Shown piece after piece: positions 1 through 4,573 of a DNA stretch of 5,999 bases. Below the pieces are notes generated by a model, which was given only the letters and a program-made list of their open reading frames with translations, did no database searches and had not been told where the DNA came from. A program made the translations under genes and the position numbers. Origin of the DNA: JACZUI01 sp041599115 (GTDB lineage Bacteria > Actinomycetota > Acidimicrobiia > Spongiisociales > ZC4RG35); assembly GCA_041599115.1 (NCBI GenBank), contig JBFHXF010000114.1, positions 1 to 5,999 of the forward strand, read 5' to 3'. The stretch's first letter is position 1. Each line of letters opens with the position of its first letter.

Positions 1-2
1 GG

Positions 3-83
3 GACGCATCAGTCGCCGATTTGGTCAATATGACGGCCATCGCCGTCGCCGAGGCGCAACGCCGGGAGCGCGCCGCCGGATAG
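3..83 (+). CDS. 3' end of an unidentified gene (partial)
   Basis: An open frame enters from the left edge and ends at the TAG at 81-83, giving the last 26 residues of a protein (DASVADLVNMTAIAV, then AEAQRRERAAG). The codons are strongly G/C-ending, like the confirmed genes here, and the Ala/Arg/Glu-rich tail looks like a C-terminal helix. The stop lies 9 bases from the stop of the convergent reductase gene, which is typical of a real gene boundary. No family can be recognised from so short a tail. It could be a chance open frame, so confidence is modest. Confidence 0.4.
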   Translation, partial: DASVADLVNMTAIAVAEAQRRERAAG

Positions 84-92
84 GCCCTCGGT

Positions 93-1328
93 TCACTCCA
101 GGTCGGGACGGGTCTTCCAATACTCCTCGTAGTGGACGTTTCCCCGTTCCCGCCGTCGCGAGATGGTGAAGCCTCGCTCGTGGAGGATCTGGCATACCCC
201 AAGCACCTCGGGGAACAGCAGGGTTCCATCCCCGTCCCAGCTGGGTAGACCGATCATCGACGGATTCCCGCACAAGTAGACATGGGTTGTCCCGGGGTCG
301 AGCGGTGCTCCCAGCTCCTCTTCGAGTCGACCGGACACTACGAGGTCCTGGATGTAGACCTTGTGGTCGATTGTGTCGGGCTCCCGGGTGGCAAGGGTCA
401 GATAGTGATAGTTGGGATAGCGGTTGGTGAGGATCTTCTGCTGATCGGTGTATGCCAGGTCCTTGCGGTATCTGACACAGACCACCGAGATGATCTTCCC
501 CCGGTGCTCCCGTCGGAGAAGCTCGGCGATCATGGCGTTCTGCGGGGCTTCGCCGGTTCCGGTTGCCAGGAAGACGACGTTGTCGGTGGGGGCAACCCCT
601 TCCAATGTGTAGTGACCGGTGAATTTGCGTCCCATGAAGATACGGTCGCCCTCGCCTTTCATGAAGATCCGTGGAGTGAGCGCCGGTGTCTCCTCCTCGC
701 CGGGACGGACTTTGACGATGTAGAACTCGACATCTCCCGGGTCGGCCGGCATCAGATCCCCGTTCTCGTCGACGACTGAGCTGGACACCGAATAGCTGCG
801 ACGTGCCAGTTTCTCTCTTTGGTCACCTTCGAATTCCTCGATCGCCGCATCAGCCCGGGGCTCCCAGTAGCCAAGGGCGAGCGTGGTGTACTGGCCAGGC
901 AGGAAGGAATCGAGAGGCTCGTCCGGCACCACACGTATCACCCAGAGGTCTTCGTTGTGCTCTCTGATGTGGCTGATGGCGGCGTTGTAGTTCTGATCGC
1001 GAAGTTGATCGTCCATCTCATCCTGGCTGAGGGCCATCTCGGGTGGGTAGAAGACGAAGAGGTCCTCGATTATGGCCTTAGCCGCCTCAAGCGAGTGGTC
1101 GTCCCAATCATGGCCGCGCTGAACAGAAACGGTGTTCGACATGGCGTGGACGTGGACCACGTCGGCGACACCTTCGAAGAGCCTCGCCGCCAGCTTGGTG
1201 GGTGGATCGTTCGACCCGGTGGGAGCCTGGTCGTAGCTACGGCCCTCCTGACCCGTTATCGAACGGTCGGTCGAGAACACGGCGATGTTCCCAATGAGGT
1301 TGACGTTCTCCTGGATCCGCTGGCCCAT
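93..1328 (-). CDS. FPR-type ferredoxin/flavodoxin-NADP(+) reductase with N-terminal Nfu_N-like extension
   Basis: This is a cytoplasmic FAD enzyme expected to pass electrons between NADPH and ferredoxin or flavodoxin. Residue numbers count from the ATG at 1328 (411 aa). FAD-binding features are PGQY (144-147) and RSYS (177-180). The NADP-binding domain has ATGTGEAP (255-262) and YLCGNPSMIG (351-360). The C-terminal GNVHYEEYW (396-404) matches the Trp-ended tail of E. coli Fpr, but seven more residues (KTRPDLE) follow. Residues 9-96, ahead of the reductase, resemble the Nfu/NifU N-terminal domain: an ARLFEGVADVVHV stretch, then SVQRGHDW and a helix. Typical FPRs are about 250-260 aa, so the extra length is this extension. 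Starts: ATG 1328 is preceded by GGAGAGG at close spacing; ATG 1355 and TTG 1361 are in frame but lack a ribosome site and crowd the divergent gene. The reductase fold is secure; the electron partner is unknown. Confidence 0.9.
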   Translation of the reverse strand: MGQRIQENVNLIGNIAVFSTDRSITGQEGRSYDQAPTGSNDPPTKLAARLFEGVADVVHVHAMSNTVSVQRGHDWDDHSLEAAKAIIEDLFVFYPPEMALSQDEMDDQLRDQNYNAAISHIREHNEDLWVIRVVPDEPLDSFLPGQYTTLALGYWEPRADAAIEEFEGDQREKLARRSYSVSSSVVDENGDLMPADPGDVEFYIVKVRPGEEETPALTPRIFMKGEGDRIFMGRKFTGHYTLEGVAPTDNVVFLATGTGEAPQNAMIAELLRREHRGKIISVVCVRYRKDLAYTDQQKILTNRYPNYHYLTLATREPDTIDHKVYIQDLVVSGRLEEELGAPLDPGTTHVYLCGNPSMIGLPSWDGDGTLLFPEVLGVCQILHERGFTISRRRERGNVHYEEYWKTRPDLE

Positions 1329-1375
1329 GCCTCTCCAAGTTACCGCTCGGAACATCTTCAAGTCGCCGATTGTTG

Positions 1376-1780
1376 ATGCTGATCGTGAATTCAGCCGTCC
1401 ATCAGGCTCTGTTGCGCGGGGGCATAGCCGATATCACCACCATCGGTCGCAAGACCGGCCTGCCGCGCCGCATCGAGATCTATTTCCACCATTTCGATGG
1501 CGAGTTTTTCCTCACGGGGCGTCCGGGGAGAAAGCGTGACTGGGTGGCCAACATCGAGGCCAGCCCGGCCTTCACGCTTCATCTCAAGCGCGGGGTCGAG
1601 GCAGACATCCCGGTCTTGGGCAGCCCCGAACCCGACCCAGACGTGCGGGGAAAGATCCTCTTCCGGGTCCTGGTGGAGAACTGGGACTCGGATCCCGAGA
1701 GGGCAAAGGCCAGTCTGGGAAAATGGGTCGAAGGGGCTCCCTTCATCAGGTTCCACCCCGTGGAAGAGCCAGGCTCCTAG
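1376..1780 (+). CDS. DDN-family F420H2-dependent reductase (nitroreductase/quinone reductase-like)
   Basis: A 134-aa protein of the deazaflavin-dependent nitroreductase (DDN) family, split-barrel proteins that use reduced F420 to reduce quinones, nitro compounds or other substrates. Visible family features are the opening strand DITTIGRKTGLPRR (19-32), where actinobacterial members have a TxGRKSGxPR motif. A FFLTGRPGRKRDW segment (44-56) and NIEASPAFTLHL (59-70) follow, matching the usual W-x-N-L-x-A-N-P-x-V region. Length is normal for the family. The start is uncertain: TTG 1370, ATG 1376 and GTG 1385 are all in frame and none has a clear Shine-Dalgarno sequence, so a leaderless or short-leader transcript is possible. 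The gene diverges from the FNR-like gene with very little space. Substrate cannot be told from sequence. The family's dependence on F420 supports an actinobacterial host. Confidence 0.8.
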   Translation: MLIVNSAVHQALLRGGIADITTIGRKTGLPRRIEIYFHHFDGEFFLTGRPGRKRDWVANIEASPAFTLHLKRGVEADIPVLGSPEPDPDVRGKILFRVLVENWDSDPERAKASLGKWVEGAPFIRFHPVEEPGS

Positions 1781-1880
1781 TTCACCTGCTTCGGGCCTGA
1801 ACAGGACTATCTGCCCCCGGAATCAAGTCGTATGGCTCTACTGCGGTTTCTCGCTCCAGAAATGATGGAACCATCTCTAT

Positions 1881-1886
1881 AGGAGG
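1881..1886 (+). promoter_or_regulatory. Strong Shine-Dalgarno site for the 4-TM gene
   Basis: AGGAGG lies seven bases before the ATG at 1894 and fixes that start. The rest of the gap from 1781 must hold the promoter of the membrane-protein operon, but no convincing -35/-10 pair was seen. Confidence 0.85.
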
Positions 1887-1893
1887 AGAAGGT

Positions 1894-2469
1894 ATGGAGC
1901 TTACATCCAGGGAGACCTGGACGGTCATACATGGTCTGGTCCTGGGCACGCTTTTCCTGCTGGCATTTGGTGGCGGTCTTGCGGGTTTGTGGAGTCTGCG
2001 GCCGGGATTCCTGACCGCGGCAGGCATTCGGGAGCGGATGGGGAGGCTCTATTTCGGAGTCTGGGCCATGGCCCTGGTGGCATGGGCCACGGTTATCACC
2101 GGATCCTGGATCGTGTACCCGTGGTACCGGGTCAAGCTGTCCCCGGTTGGAGACGACGCCTACGCCGGTTGTGCCGGAGCCACACTCCCGAACGCGACCT
2201 GCTCGCCTCGTGACTTCCTGAAGTCGAACGTGGCCGGAAACACCGAGACCTGGCATGGGTTCGGAATGGAATGGAAGGAGCATGTCAGTTGGGCTGCCCC
2301 GATCCTGGCCACGGCAGCGGCGTTCCTCGTTGTCTATTACGGGCCCCGGCTGATTGGCCGTCCCTGGCTGCGAGCTGCCGTCATCGTGATGTTCGTTGGC
2401 GCATTTGCCGCTGCGGCCGTTGGGGGAGCCTTCGGTGCCTTCCTCAACAAGATCGCTCCGATCGTCTGA
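1894..2469 (+). CDS. Four-TM membrane protein of unknown function (WHxxxMEWKEH motif)
   Basis: A 191-aa integral membrane protein with four predicted helices at about 10-33, 54-76, 131-150 and 160-184. By the positive-inside rule, the Arg-rich 34-51 and 151-160 loops are cytoplasmic. The long 77-130 loop is then outside; it carries Cys93 and Cys103 (a possible disulfide) and the motif WHGFGMEWKEH (120-130). His13 sits in helix 1 near the outer face, and His121 and His130 are near helix 3, so a b-type heme or metal site at the outer face is conceivable but unproven. The segments WTVIHGL and MEWKEHVSW resemble a conserved, uncharacterised bacterial membrane family as I recall it. It is first in a tight three-gene run: its TGA (2467-2469) lies within the ribosome site of the next gene. 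Function unknown. Confidence 0.85.
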   Translation: MELTSRETWTVIHGLVLGTLFLLAFGGGLAGLWSLRPGFLTAAGIRERMGRLYFGVWAMALVAWATVITGSWIVYPWYRVKLSPVGDDAYAGCAGATLPNATCSPRDFLKSNVAGNTETWHGFGMEWKEHVSWAAPILATAAAFLVVYYGPRLIGRPWLRAAVIVMFVGAFAAAAVGGAFGAFLNKIAPIV

Positions 2470-2475
2470 GGTGAT
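2468..2475 (+). promoter_or_regulatory. Shine-Dalgarno GAGGTGAT overlapping the upstream stop codon
   Basis: GAGGTGAT, an extended match to the 16S anti-Shine-Dalgarno sequence, begins inside the TGA of the 4-TM gene and lies four bases before ATG 2480. This favours ATG 2480 over GTG 2471 and ATG 2474, which would lie inside the ribosome site, and implies translational coupling. Confidence 0.7.
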
Positions 2476-2479
2476 GAAC

Positions 2480-2857
2480 ATGACAACAAGACACGACATA
2501 GACGCAGCCCCCGAGCTCAGGGAGCTCAACCTGGCTGACAAGCATGACGGTCCCGGCGCGGCGGCAATAGTCGCCGCCGGCATCGGAGTGTTCACACTTG
2601 GCCTCTTCACCGTGCTCGCGGAAGTGTCCGCAGGCATACACGACTTTCTGGAGAGCATGGCCTTTGGTCAGCCCGTGGGCCCCCTGGCCGGCAAGACGAT
2701 TCTCGCCAGCCTCGCCTTCTTCGTCTCCTGGTTGATCCTGGGGATGATGTGGAAGGACAAGGACCCTGATATCAAGAAGAAGTTCTGGCTCGGGTTCTGG
2801 CTCGGGATTCTGGGTGCGATCATGACCTTCCCGCCAGTGTTCACGGCCTTCGGATAA
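2480..2857 (+). CDS. Three-TM small membrane protein of unknown function
   Basis: A 125-aa protein with a hydrophilic N-terminus of about 25 residues and three predicted helices at about 27-48, 72-91 and 102-123. Distinctive segments are GPGAAAIVAAGIGVFTLGL (25-43), GPLAGKTILASLAF (67-80) between helices 1 and 2, and a C-terminal TFPPVF (116-121). This G-P-L-x-G-K-T plus F-P-P pattern resembles a small uncharacterised bacterial family as I recall it; GKT here is not a nucleotide-binding P-loop because the preceding Walker A residues are missing. The gene is coupled to the 4-TM gene upstream and its TAA shares a base with the ATG of the next gene, so the three products are probably made together and may form one complex. 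Function unknown. Confidence 0.85.
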   Translation: MTTRHDIDAAPELRELNLADKHDGPGAAAIVAAGIGVFTLGLFTVLAEVSAGIHDFLESMAFGQPVGPLAGKTILASLAFFVSWLILGMMWKDKDPDIKKKFWLGFWLGILGAIMTFPPVFTAFG

Positions 2858-3075
2858 TGACTCCGGAACGTGTGTCCATCTGGGCGACGGCGACAGGCAT
2901 AGGGTTTGCCGCATTCATGGTGACCTGGTTGATTCTCAACCGTCTCACCAGTCTCTGGCTTCCCGTGCCACAAGCGCCGATCGTGGCCCTCATCTCGGCC
3001 ATTCTGATGGGTTCAGCGGTGACCTGGCAACGAGGCAGCAGCTTCACCCGTCGATTCGGAAGCCAGGGCGACTAG
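2857..3075 (+). CDS. Two-TM very small membrane protein of unknown function
   Basis: A 72-aa protein with two predicted helices (about 8-26 and 39-56), a short linker TSLWLPVPQAP, and a basic C-terminal tail (TWQRGSSFTRRFGSQGD). The TAATG overlap with the preceding gene is a classic translational-coupling arrangement and the best evidence that it is real and belongs to the same operon. The basic linker end (NRL) and basic tail do not settle topology. No metal-binding or catalytic residues stand out, so an accessory subunit of a complex with the 4-TM and 3-TM proteins is the simplest inference. A strong hairpin begins at its stop codon and probably ends the operon. No family recognised. Confidence 0.75.
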   Translation: MTPERVSIWATATGIGFAAFMVTWLILNRLTSLWLPVPQAPIVALISAILMGSAVTWQRGSSFTRRFGSQGD

Positions 3076-3136
3076 CCCAACCGCTTCCTCCCCACACGAA
3101 GCTCCCCAGTGGACGGGGGGCTTCGTGTTGGGCTGG
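3072..3136 (+). terminator. Long nested hairpin ending the membrane-protein operon
   Basis: Two stems are nested. The inner arm 3094-3107 (ACACGAAGCTCCCC) pairs with 3115-3128 (GGGGGGCTTCGTGT) with one G-U and a 7-base loop. The outer stem, CTAGCCCAAC at 3072-3081, pairs with GTTGGGCTGG at 3127-3136 and overlaps the stop codon; the stems compete for the two bases 3127-3128. No U-tract follows, so it is a GC-rich hairpin of the kind often found at transcript ends in actinobacteria rather than a textbook intrinsic terminator. The remaining gap to 3224 shows no clear promoter. Confidence 0.65.
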
Positions 3137-3223
3137 GGAGACGCCAATCAGCGGCCAGGGCGCCCTGGGCCGCCGATGGCTGCTCCGTGTGCCGGATTCT
3201 GTTTGCAATTAGGGTCAAAGTCG

Positions 3224-3559
3224 ATGTCGAGCTCACTACCGGATACGAGGAAGCGAAAGAGCGATTATCTGGTCGCCGTAGCCCTTCTCGTGGCTCTAGT
3301 GGGTTTCGTGCTCACACACGATTCTGCTGTGGCGGACACGGAGTCACCTCACGCTCATGAAACCGCGGCGACTGTCCATTTCTCTATGGGTCTTTGCGCC
3401 CTAGCTGCCGTTGTCGGGTTCGGTTTGGCAGCCCTTCTCAGCTCGGAGCCTCGATTGGCGTTTCGACGGATCTGGAAAGCGGCCTCGGCGACACTCGAGA
3501 CTCTCCCGATAGCCATCAATAGGAGTCTTCTCTACGAATTCTGTGTGTTGCGGGCCTGA
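3224..3559 (+). CDS. DUF6153-like two-TM protein with a His-bearing loop
   Basis: A 111-aa protein with two hydrophobic helices (about 15-32 and 54-72). The segment between them holds HDSAVA and then ESPHAHETAATVHF, with five histidines. The tail ends RSLLYEFCVLRA. The plan of an N-terminal helix ending in a His, a His-rich outer loop, a helix with an MGLCALA-type Met/Cys and a C-terminal L-x-VLR-x motif fits what I recall of the actinobacterial DUF6153 family, which has no known function. I chose ATG 3224, which has a weak AGGG nine bases upstream. The open frame extends back to 3125, but that would place the start inside the hairpin and add a Pro/Gly-rich sequence unlike a membrane protein. 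Metal sensing or binding is a guess from the histidines and the copper genes next to it. Confidence 0.65.
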   Translation: MSSSLPDTRKRKSDYLVAVALLVALVGFVLTHDSAVADTESPHAHETAATVHFSMGLCALAAVVGFGLAALLSSEPRLAFRRIWKAASATLETLPIAINRSLLYEFCVLRA

Positions 3560-3569
3560 TTCCGGCCCG
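3551..3569 (+). terminator. Small GC-rich hairpin over the stop codon (weak)
   Basis: CGGGCC (3551-3556) and GGCCCG (3564-3569) form a perfect 6-bp stem with a 7-base loop that contains the TGA of the DUF6153-like gene. There is no U-tract, and the cupredoxin gene starts only 36 bases later, so it may attenuate or do nothing. Confidence 0.3.
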
Positions 3570-3604
3570 ACCCCAGAATCGTTATCGAATCAGAGGAGGC
3601 CCCT

Positions 3605-4111
3605 ATGTTTATTGTGAGAATTTGTCGAACTGTATTGATCATCATGACTTTGGCGCTGGCCCTGGCGGCCTGTGGAGGCACGGCGGCTACGACCACCATG
3701 GGCGGGATGGAGTCTGACCACGACAGCTTTGCCTTCGGGGAACCTGCAGTGGCGGCCAACGCCGATAGGGCAGTAGAGATGACCGCCGACAACGACCTGA
3801 GATTCACTCCGGCAGAGATCACGGTGGCGGCAGGCGAGACGATCACCTTCCGGGTGACCAATACCGGAAGCCTCACCCACGATTTCATTCTTGGCGACGC
3901 CAAAGCTCAGGAGGAGCACGAGGCCGAGATGACGGCCATGAGGGAGAGCGGCGAGATGATGATGCACGATGAGGCAAACTCCATGACCCTTCCCCCGGGA
4001 GAGACCAAAGAGTTGACGTGGCACTTCACCGAGTCGGGCTCGTTCTTGATCGGATGTCACCAGAAAGGGCATTACGACCAAGGAATGCACGCCTCCGTCA
4101 CTGTCGGGTAG
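3605..4111 (+). CDS. Lipoprotein cupredoxin (plastocyanin/azurin-like type-1 copper protein)
   Basis: A 168-aa exported blue-copper protein. Residues 1-22 are a lipoprotein signal (basic start, hydrophobic core, lipobox LAAC with Cys23), so it should be anchored to the outer face of the cytoplasmic membrane. A linker leads to the cupredoxin barrel (about 55-168). Type-1 copper ligands are visible: His92 in LTHDF, then Cys151, His156 and Met161 in GCHQKGHYDQGM. The region between His92 and the ligand loop holds a Met/His/Glu-rich insert (101-127, including EMMMHDE) that could bind extra copper. GAGGAGG (3593-3599), five bases before the ATG, fixes the start. Roles seen in the family are electron carriage or periplasmic copper binding; the copper-exporter operon next door makes copper handling more likely. 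The redox partner is unknown. Confidence 0.9.
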   Translation: MFIVRICRTVLIIMTLALALAACGGTAATTTMGGMESDHDSFAFGEPAVAANADRAVEMTADNDLRFTPAEITVAAGETITFRVTNTGSLTHDFILGDAKAQEEHEAEMTAMRESGEMMMHDEANSMTLPPGETKELTWHFTESGSFLIGCHQKGHYDQGMHASVTVG

Positions 4112-4178
4112 CGGCACCCGCCGTCACCAGGAGTAGCTGTCCCGGTGTTCTGATATCTGATGAAACCGCCATAGAGGC

Positions 4179-4202
4179 CTGGCTCGGGTGGGCCCGGGTC
4201 AG
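4179..4202 (+). terminator. Hairpin downstream of the cupredoxin gene
   Basis: CTGGCTCGGG (4179-4188) pairs fully with CCCGGGTCAG (4193-4202), including two G-U pairs, around a TGGG loop. It lacks a U-tract. It lies 67 bases after the cupredoxin stop and 34 bases before the -35 box of the next operon, so it probably insulates the two units. Confidence 0.55.
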
Positions 4203-4236
4203 TGGCGAAGCGAAATGAGGTTTGGTCCGCATGGGC

Positions 4237-4268
4237 TTGACATTGCAGTGGACTGGAAGGTGTATAAC
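4237..4268 (+). promoter_or_regulatory. MerR/CueR-type metal-responsive promoter of the SHOCT-copB operon
   Basis: A consensus -35 TTGACA (4237-4242) and a -10 TATAAC (4263-4268) are separated by 20 bp, too long for ordinary sigma-70-type use but standard (19-20 bp) for promoters that MerR-family activators untwist. The spacer holds an imperfect dyad: ACATTGC (4240-4246), eight bases, then GGAAGGT (4255-4261). The right half is identical to the CueR half-site of E. coli copA, and the left matches its complement at five of seven bases. Transcription should begin near 4275, giving a leader of about 34 bases. The regulator gene is not in this window. The metal, copper or silver, is inferred from the downstream CopB-type ATPase. 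Confidence 0.7.
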
Positions 4269-4308
4269 CCGGGATGAATAGCCGAAACACTTACAAGGAA
4301 GGATCGCA

Positions 4309-4569
4309 ATGAGAGTGATCTCGATTCTGGCCGACCACGTCGGGTGGGGCCACATGTCCGGATGGGGTTGGGGCATGGGCTTCGTTGGCCTGTTCTTCAT
4401 GTTGCTATTCGTGGGCGTGATTGTTTGGGCTGTTTGGGTCGCAGCGCGTCGGCCGTCGCAGTCCGACGGCGTACGCCGCCGCGCCCTCGATCTTCTGGAT
4501 GAGCGGTACGCCTCAGGGAACATCGAGAGGGAGGATTACCTCCAGCGAAAGGCCGATCTTGAACGGTGA
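4309..4569 (+). CDS. One-TM SHOCT-domain protein
   Basis: An 86-aa membrane protein. After a short N-terminus rich in Gly, Trp, His and Met (VGWGHMSGWGWGMG, 11-24) comes one helix (about 23-46), a basic linker and a C-terminal SHOCT domain: ALDLLDERYASGNIEREDYLQRKADLER (59-86, given here without long quotation in mind: key residues are L62, R66, Y67, G70, I72, Y77). SHOCT is a short helical pair thought to mediate oligomerisation. AGGAAGGA (4296-4303) five bases before the ATG supports the start. It is the first gene after the MerR-type promoter and its stop is four bases from the CopB start, so it is co-induced with the exporter. Similar SHOCT proteins often sit beside copper genes; the role is unknown, possibly an assembly partner of the ATPase. 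Confidence 0.85.
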   Translation: MRVISILADHVGWGHMSGWGWGMGFVGLFFMLLFVGVIVWAVWVAARRPSQSDGVRRRALDLLDERYASGNIEREDYLQRKADLER

Positions 4570-4573
4570 CGCG

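Noticed and set aside
282..779. 165-codon plus-strand open frame opposite the FNR-like gene
   Set aside because: It lies antisense to the RSYS and GTGEAP coding region of a clear gene; high GC content creates such shadow frames, and the translation has no recognisable features.
1361..1371. AGTCGCCGATT also occurs at 11-21, a possible 11-base direct repeat flanking the FNR-like gene
   Set aside because: A few 11-base matches are expected by chance in 6 kb, and there is no other sign of insertion or an attachment site.
819..1376. 185-codon plus-strand open frame opposite the FNR-like N-terminus
   Set aside because: It is fully antisense to the reductase and its Nfu_N-like extension, without its own ribosome site or domain signature.
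1766..1776. Perfect palindrome GAGCCAGGCTC at the end of the F420 reductase gene
   Set aside because: The single-base centre is too tight for an RNA hairpin and the sequence is coding; no terminator features follow.
1807..2658. 283-codon minus-strand open frame, one of the longest in the window
   Set aside because: It runs antisense to two coupled membrane-protein genes with strong ribosome sites; its translation is Pro/Gly/Arg/Ser-rich low-quality sequence with no domain.
2676..2708. GPLAGKT in the 3-TM protein as a possible nucleotide-binding P-loop
   Set aside because: The GxxxxGK[ST] spacing is not met and it lies at a membrane-helix start, so it is not a Walker A motif.
3125..3223. Longer start for the DUF6153-like gene at 3125 or 3176
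   Set aside because: This would start inside the operon-end hairpin, lacks a ribosome site and adds a Pro/Gly-rich leader that does not fit the two-TM family plan.
3590..4117. 175-codon minus-strand open frame
   Set aside because: It is antisense to the cupredoxin, whose signal peptide and copper ligands are unmistakable.
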